From Owenia fusiformis (Eukaryota; Annelida; Polychaeta; Sabellida; Oweniidae): 64,000 nt of DNA. This document shows positions 25,701-36,274 of this stretch, one piece after another (position 1 is the first letter of the stretch; every line of letters starts with the position of its first letter). The notes under the pieces are model-generated. The model was not told where the DNA came from and searched no databases. It was given only the letters and a program-made list of their open reading frames with translations. The position numbers and the translations under genes are program-made. The stretch lies in NCBI GenBank assembly GCA_903813345.2, contig CAIIXF020000001.1, positions 29,999,915-30,063,914 on the forward strand. The letters are read 5' to 3'.

Positions 25701-28700
25701 TTTTATTTGATCACATATTTCTTGTCTTTAACTTGGGTAAATCAGTTATACTACTCATTATTTGTTTAATAAATTAGTGTTTGCTATTATTGAAAAAAAC
25801 TTTTCATGAAAATGACGATAATGATCTTAGTCTTTAATGATATTACTTGTTGTATTTTGCAGAGGTGCAAGTTGTGAACAACATGCCTGTTTATCACAAG
25901 AAGGAAGACAAGCCCACCATTGCCATCATAACCTCAGACTACTATGAGAAACTGGCTGTCGATTCCATGATTGAGGACAAAACCACATTCGTCAAATACA
26001 AAACTGAAGGTAAGATTTCATTACATTCATATACAGTAAAACCTGTAAAGTGGAACATCTCTGTTAGTGGAACACTTGCTGACCCCAAAATTTGCAGTCT
26101 TAACAACAAGAGTTGCCTGTTTGTAGAGGAAATGAATTCATTCATGGCTTAAAGTTGATTGTTTCTTCATTTTCAGGTGAATCCAATGTGTATACTATTG
26201 GTTTCATTGGGCCCCACAAGGTTGTCTCCACAAAACTTCCCCAGATTGGTCGCCAGAGGGCAGCACAGATCTCCTCTGGCAACACTACCACACGATTGTT
26301 AGGTAGGTTAAATTCACATTGTTTATTTTTTGTCCTGTGAATGTTCATCTTCCTGGTTATGATTGATAACAAAATCATATATGTTTTTTCAACTAAGTAA
26401 GAAGTTTTGTCTAATGTTGATTTTGATGAAATCTAGATACAAGAAACATCAATATTTTTTCCATATTTTGTGTTTGTCTGGGAAATTCTAAAGGGACAGA
26501 TGGTGTTTCAAGGCAAAGTGTGAGAGTTCAGACATGTTTAAATTGATGCTAGCCAAGTCTGGATTTTTAGGGCCTGATTTTTTTAAAATATAATCAAATT
26601 CAATTCTGTATTTCACATCTCTTTCAATGTAACATATGACAATGTATTAAAAAGACAATTAGATTTCTATAATAATTTTTCGTAATATTTTTGAGACACT
26701 GTTCTTAATTTTATGAATCTACATTTCTGAGTATTTCATTCAGTTCATTTATTCAAGACATAACATAACCATGTTTTAATAGCTCTAAACTTCATATTTT
26801 ATTTTCATTCCAATTTCTTTGACATATTTATTTAATAATGTCCGTAAACTGGAGCATGGTGTACATGGGCATGTGGAGCAGGGTGGTATGGTGCTGGTAC
26901 ATAGTGGGGATTATAGGCTGCCTTGCTGCAGACCTTAGTAGAATCATCAAAGGCAGTACCTAGAACAAGCATATTAATGATAATAAATGTTAGGATTGGT
27001 TGAACAGAGGGATATAATTTCAAATAACAGACTAAAGGCTAGCTCTTGTAATTTTAACATGTACAACACACGGAGTTATGTCTCAGGCGGGCTTTTCATA
27101 CATAAGTAACCTGAAAGAGGTGAATGTCTTACCGTATGGGCATCTCATGTAGAAAGGCTTGCAGCAGCTACATGTCTCTCCATTCTTGTTGTCACATCCA
27201 CACTGGATGAAGCCATTGTAGTTGTAACGGTCAGCAAAGAGACCACTGGGGTTGTAGGCGCACTTGCCGTCACAGGGGTCTGAAATTATTGTCCGTTATT
27301 TATCCATTATTTGATTGCAATCACAGTATAATGAAATTGAGTTTTGATTCTACTGTTTAACAATAACATTCTAATCAAGTTATTCCATACAGTACACGTG
27401 TGTCTTTGCTCATCATCATCATCATCATCAATGAAATATATGTTAGCTCTTGTTCTTGTATAGTTAGGTTTTTTAAAATGAGTTCAATTCTATTCTGAAC
27501 ACTTTATATATATAAGATATTTCCCAAAATATTCAACCCTGTGATCCTTGTTTATTCTTTACTTCTTGCTTTTGCTAATAAGATTCGGTATTATTTTCTA
27601 AACTCACTGTAGTGTCCATAGTATGCAGGTTTGTAGCCGCAGACTCCCTCTTCTCCCAGCTGTCCAGCATTGCACAAATCTCCCTTGCAGAAGAAGTAGA
27701 AGGACTCTCCCTGGTAGGCACACTGTCTGTAGGCAGATACACCAAGGGGGAGGTTCTCTGGGTTGGCACACCCACGGTATACAACTGGAATGAATAGGGG
27801 ATTGAGTGAAAAATCTCTGATTTTGAATTTCATAAAACCTTCATAATAATATCAGTGATTTACCTTTCAAAAGCTATTTCCACACTTTGTAAAATCAAGT
27901 CATTCTCCTTGTTCAAAAATATGAAACCTAAACATTTCATAGAGATGTGGGTCGGGGATACTTACGTCCATTTTTGTCCCTACGGATGAAGCATGTTCCA
28001 GAAGAGCAGTGCCATTTGTCAAGGCTTTCAGCATCATCTTTGTCAGTCAGAGCGCATCCCTCATAACCAGCGTTGGAGGAGACACGCTTCCAGTAGTTCA
28101 CGTGGTAGCTGTAGCCTGATGGGGCATAGTTGCAGTCGAAGCATCGGGCTGGAGTAGTTACAAAAACAATCATTATCATTCAAGAATTCATGATACTTGT
28201 TCTAAGTGCCATTCATAGATTTTGTGATATCTTATACATTCACTGTAGTTCCATTAATGTCAAGACAAAAATTATATATTTTTTATACATGTGTTTGTAA
28301 ATGCTGCAGCATTTTAAAGCAGAATTCAGAACCGCCCCATGGCCATATAAAGACAACAGAGAATGCATTTTATCGATATATGAAATAGTTCTAACTGTAC
28401 TTACATCCATATCCCTCTGCCAGAGCTGCGGCAATTCCTGCAATAAAGATGGCTGTTCCAAACATGTTGATTGCTTTTTGAGTCGACTTGAACTCTGATA
28501 AAAATTTAAGACCAAGGATCTTCTTTTATAGCACTTGATACAAATGAGGATCGGCATTAATTGGCCCAAAGTTGCATATATTAGTTAATTTGTTCAAAAA
28601 TACACCATAATAGCTTGTGGATAAATAGTTGAGTAATCATTTCCAACACAGGATTTCAGTATAGGCCTTAAGGTTGCAATTTTATGTTTTTCACAATGAC

Positions 28701-30003
28701 TGCAATGAATGTTTGAAATTAATCTAAATATCAGGGATTCAAAAAGACCATAATATTATTGCAGTTTTAATCATGAAGATTAATCTTTATAAATAAGTAT
28801 ATTTGTAATGATGATGTCATGGAATCCAATGTGAACTCTTATTTCAATTGGCTTGGCCTGATTTATTTAATTACTAATTAGTGAGGCCATTGTTTAGTGG
28901 ACCAGACAGAGCAGTGTTTGGAATTTAACACTTTATTGTTGGTGAGATAAACACAGTAACATAATTGAGGCCGATATCTTTTCAATAGGAGGCAGGACTT
29001 GAATAGGTAGCAGTTCACTAATTTTCTCCAGTTGGTTGTTCTTCTCACCTGTCCCATTAGTTTATGTGTGAATATTGTGAGTCTTAAAACCCTGCATACT
29101 ACATACTACATAAATCAAATTAATATCACATTAATATCACATTCTCTCATCATAATTATTTATTAACATGTTTCAAGTTTCGATATCTCAACTTTTTGAG
29201 ATTTTTCATCTAAAGATGAATTGTTGTGCATTTTAACCTTTGATAAAATGAGATGTTTCTGTGTATTTACAGGTAGTTTCTCTGAGGTGGAACATGTCTT
29301 CCTGGTTGGTGTAGGAGGTGGGGTTCCCCATTACACCGATTTCTACAAGCATGTGAGGCTTGGTGATGTCGTTTGTTCTGCTCCAAATCACAAGGGCAGC
29401 TGTTACATCTATTGCGACAAGCTGAACATGAATGAGGAAACTCAGGAGATCACATACACCTTGAAGAGCTGGTCCCCTCCCTCGGATATCGCATTGAAAT
29501 TGATGCAAACCATGCTGGAAGAAAATGCCGCCAACCTCAGTAATTCTCCCTGGGAAAAATTTGTACAGGAGGGTCAGGAATACTTACAAGTCCAGGAAGC
29601 TGATTTCTCGCGCCCCCTTCCAGAGTCAGACAGACTCTACATGAATATCGGAGGTAGTGATGTCATTGAGGTTGGACATCCTCCAATCCCTGATGATGCC
29701 GAATATCGCCCTAATGCACCAACAGTTCGTCTGGGAACATTTGGAGCTGGAAAACCAATAGTGAAAGATGATGCCATAAGACTGGACTTTGCTGCAAGGC
29801 AGAATCTCATGGCATACGATGATGAATTCGATCAAGTGATGGAATCTATTGTCGGAAATAGGAAGGATAGTTTTATGTTCATCAGAGGCATAGCGGACTA
29901 TTCTGATGGCACTAAGGGCAAAGAATGGGCCCCATACGCCTCACTTGTAGCTTCTGCAGCTATGAAGGCTATTATCCTTAGATTGCCCACTTTGGACTCG
30001 TAG
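13783..30003 (+). CDS. Winged-helix plus nucleoside phosphorylase/nucleosidase protein, 568 aa
   Basis: Ten exons join in phase: 13783-13814 (ATG at 13805), 17338-17484, 18061-18143, 18391-18502, 19088-19210, 21977-22082, 25308-25429, 25863-26009, 26177-26302 and 29273-30003. Residues 1-160 are an uncharacterised, charged region (FWFQEGTDYLDKVTGAYEFF) ending in an acidic/proline linker. Residues ~172-222 look like a winged helix (ENLLQILESAYPNI...LLVLQEKGLITERENG). Residues ~240-565 look like a PNP/MTA-SAH nucleosidase domain: an N-terminal strand (PTIAIITSDYYEK), the glycine-rich VGVGGGVP at 337-344 followed by VRLGDVV, and RGIADYSD at 530-537, whose Asp matches the family's base-protonating residue. 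By family it would bind or cleave a purine nucleoside; substrate and biological role are unknown. I know no named vertebrate gene for it. The acceptor before exon 1 implies a non-coding leader exon upstream. Confidence 0.85.
15854..15995. repeat. Hairpin with two nested inverted pairs
   Basis: gtatcattcttcattgg at the left pairs with ccaataaagaatgatac at the right. Inside, gcatgagtgcatgtactaac pairs with gttagtaaatgcatgaatgc. The span is about 140 bp with a short loop, resembling a small MITE. Confidence 0.65.
17123..17200. repeat. 21-bp tandem repeat
   Basis: About three and a half copies of ttatgtcatgtcactatttt, the last ones diverged, lie within intron 1 about 140 bp before exon 2. Confidence 0.75.
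18503..19087 (+). other. Intron 4 with diverged 'ggccaccatttt' repeat
   Basis: The intron repeats a loose theme (tttggttcaaattt, then tggccactcaatttcaaaatggcc) that resembles the body of the 23.9-24.7 kb element. It looks like an old, decayed copy of the same or a related family. Confidence 0.5.
19414..20157. repeat. Near-perfect 744-bp hairpin element with TATAT target duplication
   Basis: The two halves are long inverted copies of about 360 bp each around a loop near 19775-19795. The ends are CACACCCGGTGATCGCGAA (left) and, on the other strand, CACACCCGGTGATCGTGAA (right). The flanks are TATAT at 19409-19413 and TATAT at 20158-20162, a 5-bp target duplication (a shorter TA cannot be excluded). 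Arms share cctgtaataaatacttgtaa, then gtgatgttatcataactaaa. No transposase frame is present. High arm identity suggests recent insertion into intron 5 of the host gene. Confidence 0.9.
20163..21976 (+). other. Rest of intron 5 of the winged-helix/nucleosidase gene
   Basis: AT-rich sequence with no recognised gene or clear repeat. A short repeated phrase (acctaaaactatctat) occurs three times between about 20178 and 20290. Confidence 0.5.
22083..25307 (+). other. Intron 6 of the winged-helix/nucleosidase gene
   Basis: A 3.2-kb AT-rich intron. It contains the dispersed element at 23899-24725 (listed separately). The remaining sequence shows no recognised coding exon. Confidence 0.6.
23899..24725 (+). 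repeat. Dispersed GTCC-repeat/'ATGGCGGC' element, copy 1
   Basis: It begins ttattatcccatcgaatgaa, has a short gtccgtccatccatcc tract, then several blocks of actcgaaaagtagtagagcg plus palindromic AAAATGGCGGCCATTTT-like motifs, and ends near atgggatttgctacgctttg. The whole series recurs in the opposite orientation at 61773-62880. Both copies carry an inverted TCCCATYGAAY motif near each end. The open frames here (72 and 64 codons) are by-products of the repeat. Confidence 0.8.
26832..28465 (-). CDS. Secreted Ly6/uPAR (LU) plus CBM14 chitin-binding protein, 231 aa, nested gene
   Basis: Five exons, all joined in phase 1: 28465-28405, 28148-27966, 27784-27608, 27279-27133 and 26959-26832. Residues 1-16 or so form a signal peptide (FGTAIFIAGIAAALA). 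Residues ~22-125 are a cysteine-rich LU/three-finger-like domain starting RCFDCNY and closing with CKGDLCNAG, the typical C-x-x-x-x-C-N ending. Residues ~140-200 match a type-2 chitin-binding (CBM14/peritrophin-A) domain: six or more Cys, a central aromatic run (FADRYNYNGFIQC) and CPYGTAFDDSTKVC. The tail is rich in His, Pro and Tyr (HAHVHHAPVYGHY). It has no transmembrane or GPI-like end, so it should be secreted. A role in cuticle, shell matrix, tube or mucus-lined gut is inferred from the domains only. Confidence 0.85.
28496..28530 (-). promoter_or_regulatory. TATA box and initiator of the nested LU-CBM14 gene
   Basis: On the minus strand CTATAAAAG (TATAAAAG at 28530-28523) lies about 30 bp before a TATCAGAGT initiator-like site near 28496 and about 60 bp before the ATG at 28465. 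The spacing fits a focused TATA promoter and a short leader of roughly 30 bases, common for abundantly made secreted proteins. Confidence 0.65.
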
Positions 30004-30058
30004 CTTCTGCAGCGATGAAGGCTATTATCCTTAGATTGCCCACATTGGATAGTCAGCC
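29948..30058 (+). repeat. 53-bp tandem duplication across the stop codon
   Basis: The block gtagcttctgcagctatgaa...cattgcccac through ttgga at 29948-30000 is repeated at 30001-30053 with only about three differences. The unit is 53 bp (not a multiple of 3), so the second copy is out of frame and its own gTAG supplies the stop. The second copy, read in the original frame, would end LDSQP and stop. Confidence 0.9.
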
Positions 30059-30146
30059 TTAATAATACAGTTCTATACCTGAATGTAGCATAGCTTTTTG
30101 TACTACTAACCTACATCTAGGCCATGGGAGTGTTGTGCAAAAGTAA

Positions 30147-30152
30147 AATAAA
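30147..30152 (+). terminator. Candidate poly(A) signal AATAAA of the winged-helix/nucleosidase gene
   Basis: AATAAA lies about 144 bases beyond the stop codon, in an A-rich stretch. It is the first such hexamer after the coding end. Further AATAAA hexamers occur much later (for example near 34553), so a longer 3' UTR is possible. Confidence 0.45.
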
Positions 30153-30664
30153 TTATGCTCCGTTTATAATAAAATCTCCCAAAAGTGAACACTCTTGGAA
30201 CAATGTAAAAATTGTTTAAGACTGTTCACCTTATATGGGGGTACAAGCTAGAAGTTTTACTGTATTATCGTTTGAATAAGATAACAATAATGCTCTGCTG
30301 CAAAAAATCAATGTAGGATAGCTATTTATTTCAATACTTGGGTCTCATATAGTTAAGGTCTGCTAACATTGATATTATAAATGAGATGGTAGAAAATATT
30401 AACTAGAATGCTTAATTTTGCCAAATGCACAATGCTGACAGCCTGTAATGTCCTTTTTGAATAACATTTCTCAAGTATGCAGCATCTATCAACATAAGCT
30501 AATGGGTGAGGTTGAGTGTCTGAGATTTAACAAGTATGATTATCCTACATTGGTCTATTGCAGTGGTTTATGTAATTAGATTATATGTACTCTTGCTTTC
30601 TAAATTTATCTACTTTTGAATATCATTCCCAGCAGCACTAAACTCCTGCTAGTCTACTATTGTG

Positions 30665-31150
30665 TTCAGCACGCTAACATTAGTTTAGTGCGCAGGCCCC
30701 TGATGTGTCGCTTTAAGCACTAGGTCCCTGATGTGGCGCTTTAAGCACTGTATAGAGAACCAACAATAATGGCTAGCATTAGTTAAGAATACAGGCCCTT
30801 GATGTGTCACTTTAAGCACTAGGCCCCTGATGTGTCGCTTTAAGCACTAGGTCCCTGATGTGGCGCTTTAAGCACTGTATAGAGAACCAACAATAAACGC
30901 TAACATTAGTTTAGTGCGCAGGCCCCTGATGTGTCACTTTAAGCACTAGGTCCCTGATGTGTCGCTTTAAGCACTGTATAGAGAACCAACAATAAACGCT
31001 AACATTAGTTTAGTGCTCAGGCCCCTGATGTGTCACTTTAAGCACTAGGTCCCTGATGTGGCGCTTTAAGCACTGTATAGAGAACCAACAATAATGGCTA
31101 GCATTAGTTAAGAATACAGGCTCCTGATGTGTCACTTAAAGCACTGTCTT
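30665..31150. repeat. Minisatellite, unit ~110 bp with internal sub-repeat
   Basis: Four to five higher-order units run gctaacattagtttagtgcg, then caggcccctgatgtgtc.ctttaagcacta, then ggtccctgatgtggcgctttaagcact, then gtatagagaaccaacaataa. Within each, the ~32-bp phrase ggcccctgatgtgtcgcttt aagcacta is itself doubled (tripled in one unit). Units differ by single bases and by loss of sub-units. Confidence 0.9.
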
Positions 31151-32487
31151 AATGGGAACCTAAAGAAGGCCTCATTGAATATCTTAATAAACTAAATCAA
31201 AGTTCTGTAAATGATAAACGAGCATATTCAGGTTTTACTATGAATTCCATGAAATATAGCTTTTTATACAACTAAATATTATAATTGTGATATTATATGG
31301 ATTTATAGATGATAGATGGCATCACTGTCAGTACACATAGTAGTTTACACATATATGTCCACTAGACTGAGTGCAAAAATATCACCTCTTAAGTGCATGG
31401 AACTCCCATAAATGTTGACCAAAATCGATAAGGTTTATAAATCTGTTTTTTATGTGTCATTCTACAATTTTCTAACACTGAACATGCTTGTTTGATTATG
31501 GTTCACCATTGGAAGCAAAATATGCATTACCTTTGGATTCATACATTCAATTTTGATTCTTTCTTCCTGAATGAAATTTCAATTTCACCCTCACTGTGCA
31601 CTTAAAACAGTTTCAATTAAAAAGCACTAAAGTAGGGATGTTTATTACTTTAACCTATCAATGCCATGTTTTGAATTTGAGAGTATAAATAAACATCTTT
31701 AGAACTAAATTTTCAAATAGACTTCTATTTTCTAAAAATGAAAACAGAATCCAAACCATAAAAACAAAAAAAACAGGGCTAAGTCTACTTTGCCAAGCTC
31801 ATTGGGAATTGCTGTTTTAATAATGATTTAAAGCCAGTGAGTGTTCATTAAGAGGGATGGTGGTCTTTTATAGCTTCATCACAAATGTTGACTTATTGTT
31901 ACAGTCTTCAACTTTTTTGTGACTGTCCAACTGATGGCGTTCAGAGTTCAGCATCTGTAACAAATGGCAAGTGGTAACATTTTGCATGTTGATGCCTCGT
32001 TGAAACTTTGCCACAAGTTGATTTAGTTCTCAGGAAATTTTAGATTTCTCTAGAATTTACTCAATTTTGAAAGCCATTGGTTTAAACAGCTCCCATCTTA
32101 TTTCATCATCAGAAGTAATTTCATTTAGAATTTACTTAATTTTGAAAACCATTGTGTATGTAGTAGAACTACTACTGACCTGATTATATGTCAAGGGTGT
32201 GGCATTTGCGATTTTGCAACAGACGTCTGATTGAATATTGTGTGGCACATTAGAGATTTCACAACCGCATTTATGCAATATACATTTGTATTACATACCT
32301 AGCGAAGCATTTGTATGGAAGTCAATGGGAAAGTTAGCGAGCTATATCCACCGATATTGCCCGATTACCCCGATATAGCCCGCTTACCTCGTTTTGATAT
32401 TAGATTTCTTTAATAACCATGATAATATCATGACGTCACGTCATTGATACAAAGTAACCATGGGAAAAAAGGCATGTAATACATCAG

Positions 32488-32600
32488 TTATGTCACTATG
32501 ACGTGAAATATGCCTTCGTTCTTGCCCAAATATAGAGCCTCCCAAGGTCGGCCTATATTGGGAGAACTCAGGCATATTTCACGTCATAGTGACATAACCT
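32488..32600. repeat. Palindrome with ~28-bp perfect arms
   Basis: ttatgtcactatgacgtgaa atatgcct at the left is exactly inverted at the right (aggcatatttcacgtcatag tgacataa), with a ~55-bp centre that also pairs loosely (aatatag/tatatt). This is a small foldback; each arm contains TGACGTGA-like CRE half-sites. Confidence 0.8.
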
Positions 32601-34960
32601 CTAAATATCTATATAAGTACGTATTTTTGCGATACTTATTCATGTACTTATAACGTATAGCTATACGCATAAACATAAGTTATTCCTTCACGTATGAGCA
32701 AAATCTCTAATATCATCTTGACATATTTCAATTATTCATGATTTTCGGAGATGAAACAAGAAGGTAATGTTGCACAATGCTTCGTGTCAATCACTCGGTT
32801 TTGCCATGTAGATGTGAACTCCCCATGACTCGCCCTATTTGTAACATGCACCAAAGTAATGTCAATTAAAATTCCAAGTGCCATGATCATGAATTAATTT
32901 CATGATATTTTACATGTGACAAACAGCACAAGTTCAGATGTTCATTTAAGGTGTGACTTGTATAATGTAGTTTGCGTAGGAACCAGTAGAATTGCACTTA
33001 TTGACAGAGTGATCGGTCAAACTAGGACACTGAAATGTTGGTTTTAGATGTTTAGCACCTACATAATTGATGTAAAATAATAATGAAGTGAAAAGCGCAG
33101 ATTATGAATATTTTGATACCAGGATATATATATTATTATGTATTAATCGAGCATATCCTGTGTTTGTTTTGCTTATGCTGTGTTCTTATTTCTTAACACC
33201 TCGCATCATTCCCATTATTGTCAAATGTCTTGTTTTCATTGATGTCATTATTTGGCTTGGTGCTTTTCTGAAAGGACACGTATATTGCAAGGGTACATTT
33301 TATAAATGAAATTGCAAACCTGATCATCATTTAAAAAGAAATATTTTAGTTGCATATATGAATTAATTCTTTGGTATGATATGCCAAGGAAATTTAAAAT
33401 GCATCTGCGCGACCTTGGTGCTTTGAATTCCAATACCCATGGTGTTGAACTCCCCAGGGGCAGAATTCAGATCTTTTTGGAACTAAGCATATGTTTGTGT
33501 TTCAAAAAATATGCTGTGTTTTTACCTCTGTGTTCAACGGTTATCTTAGATATGTTTTGTTTGAAAATATGTGGTCTTACTTGGTAGGATTAGGGCATAA
33601 AAATGTGAGTGTCACTGTCCCCTGCCAAGATCTAATATCTGCCTCTTACCATTACCTTATGACTATCACAATGTGTTTGTTTGCAATGAAATAGTCACAT
33701 ATAACTTTTCAGTTGTTTTGAATGTTACATACTTCAGTATTATATTATTTTCTCATATGTTCACAGTTTGTAAGCAATTTCGAGAAGTTGATTGATTTGT
33801 TGAATTTTCAGAATTTTATGAGTTAATTTGTGTATTGTTAAAAATGCCAAAATTGATGTTTTGTTATTATTTGCTTGATTGTTTACTGTGAAAAGTGTAT
33901 AATACACTGAAAATATGTATAGTACCTTGTTATATTAGCTTGTAGCTGTATAGTTTTAGTATGCATATAAAGTGAAGATTGTGAGACATATTATATCACT
34001 AATCGTGAGACAACTCATTTTTACTCCATTCTCCATTGCAATGATCGAGCTGAGCTTTCCCACTGCTCATAGGAATTCTTGAGAATGTGTTTATTACCCG
34101 TGTGCTAAAACCACTGCCAATAGTGATTTAAATGTTCGATGAAAATGATTACATATATTATAATGATGAGGAATTATATAAAGTGTATATAAATATTTTC
34201 ATATTGCAGAAAGAAATGTTTTGACTGCTTGAATTTAAACCATGACTGGAGAATTAAGCATATCGTTTTGTGAACTATTATTGGTACAATCTTATCATAG
34301 GGGCCTGAAAAAATCCATTACATTTTCACTTAACAAACCAATACATGTATGTGAAATATTTGACAAAATATGGTGTTTTTTATCAGCTGAAATATATGTA
34401 ATATAATTATGAAAATGGGCTCTCTATGTTAAATTGTCCCTTTAATAGACAATATTAAGTGAGATATTGTATTATTGTCAAGCTTTCTCATGTGTTGGTA
34501 TTTTTTACCTGCTTTCAAATTGTACCTGTATGGTCTCAATATTGTGAAGAAAAATAAATATCTTCAATTGTAAAATGAATTTGCCTGTCTGTATGAAAAT
34601 ACCAAATATACAGTGCTTCTACTTTTGGTGCCATTGATTTTAGCAATTTTCAAAATGTTGGTCAAAATTTAATATGTCGTGTGATCATTCAATTTCATAT
34701 TTGCCTGTATCTGTGCAATATTAAACAAAAGTTATCCAGTTTTTCTGAATCCAATTCAAAATTGAAATGTTCTTGCAGAAGAGACATACAGACTCTGCAA
34801 GAAATATCTGAAATTTGAAGAGAGACTTTTAGGAAATACCTCATGGTGTCTTTTTTATCAAAAAGACCAAACAAGTGGGCACCAAGGTAGAAATGCAGTA
34901 TATAAAAAGTGAACACTTTAAAATGTAAAAAACTTCATAAGTACATTACGGATCTCTCTT

Positions 34961-35020
34961 CAACACCCATGTTAATATGTGAACACCCATGTTAATATGT
35001 GAACACCCATGTTAATATGT
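34961..35020. repeat. 20-bp tandem triplication
   Basis: Three copies of (g)aacacccatgttaatatgt lie head to tail, identical but for the first base of copy one. Confidence 0.9.
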
Positions 35021-36274
35021 GTACCTCATTGTGAACACCTTCCACAGCACATATAGATTATTTCCTAACATTTAGACATTTGACATTTTTCTAGACAATT
35101 AAAATCAATTAAATATTTTGACAATAATTGTCATTTTCGAATTTTGATGCATATCTTTTTTCCAATCTTGCATTCAGTGATTTTTATCTCAACTTTTTCT
35201 GAAGAAAAAAGAATCACTATTTCACAGATAGATAGATGTCATTGCTTTATTTTGGGATAACAATTTGTGTTTTGCCATTAAATCTTTATAGTCCAAAGCA
35301 TGATTTTGGATGGTCATTCTTAATTATCAAGGTCCCCCTTCATCTAATTGATAGTTCTTCAAGAAAAAATGATGTGGGATGGTGACACATTGAATTGTCA
35401 ACAGTTTGAATTAGTCAGCCCTTCAGACACCTGAATTACCTCCTACCTGGTTATGCGTCATATGACTGAGGGGGCATCTAAAAATGACTTCCTTGTTCAA
35501 TAGTTCACCCTTTGAGTTATTTTGGTTTCTATTGATTTTTGTTACAGATAAACAATAACTTTTAAGATGATGTGTTGTGTTATGTAGTTTTGAAGTACAG
35601 TATGTTGCTTGAAGTTTGGCTTGGGAAAATCATCCTTTTAGAAAACATTTTTAAACTCTCTCAATATTGCCAATGTTCAAAGTTTTTTCATGTGATAATA
35701 GGGAGTTTAAGCTTGCATATAAAATCAAAACGCCAACCTATACGTATGACTAATTGCCCATACAAATGCATCGCTTAAATATTTTTTGTTCACATTTAGG
35801 TTGTGAAAAACATTGCAAGCTTAACTCCCTATTAAAGGTAGAATCTGACATTAACTTGATCCAAGTGTAACCCTTATTGTGCCTATTTTCTATTTTCAAA
35901 ATACTCATAAGTTCATAAGAGGATACCAAAATACAGAGATTTTTTGTCATCAGAAAAATAGATGTTACATTGAATTTACCTTCTCTGGTAAACATACAGA
36001 TACAGTAACCAATCACCATTAGCTGTCAGCATGACTACATCAGGATTCAGGAACTTACTTCACTTATTCACACTTGGTCACTCTGACTTAGTGATGAAAA
36101 CATGTGAGAATGATAAAATCTGAAATAACTTCATTTGATAAGACATAAGTCATTTTCTGAGATTTCGTGTTCGTGGTTGTGAACAATATGGATGTTATGT
36201 TACTCCCTAAAAATTAAAGACCAAAAGACAAAAGCAGGAACAATTTTTTTTCTATTTTTGATCTATAATCCTGC

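Larger units (their letters stand above)
26303..29272 (+). other. Intron 9 of the winged-helix/nucleosidase gene, host of a nested gene
   Basis: This 3.0-kb intron, the last of the gene, contains the complete minus-strand LU-CBM14 gene at 26832-28465 with its promoter. A (catcat)n tract lies near 27412-27432, inside an intron of the nested gene. Confidence 0.85.

Noticed and set aside
28240-28569. 109-codon minus frame over the nested gene's first exon
   Set aside because: It is out of frame with the signal-peptide exon; the five-exon phase-consistent model with TATA box explains the region better.
29233-29508. 91-codon minus frame opposite the nucleosidase exon
   Set aside because: Shadow frame of the conserved plus-strand coding exon; no family match.
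33088-33309. 73-codon hydrophobic plus frame in the intergenic region
   Set aside because: The hydrophobic runs are consistent with AT-rich DNA; no signal of coding selection, domain or splice sites was found.
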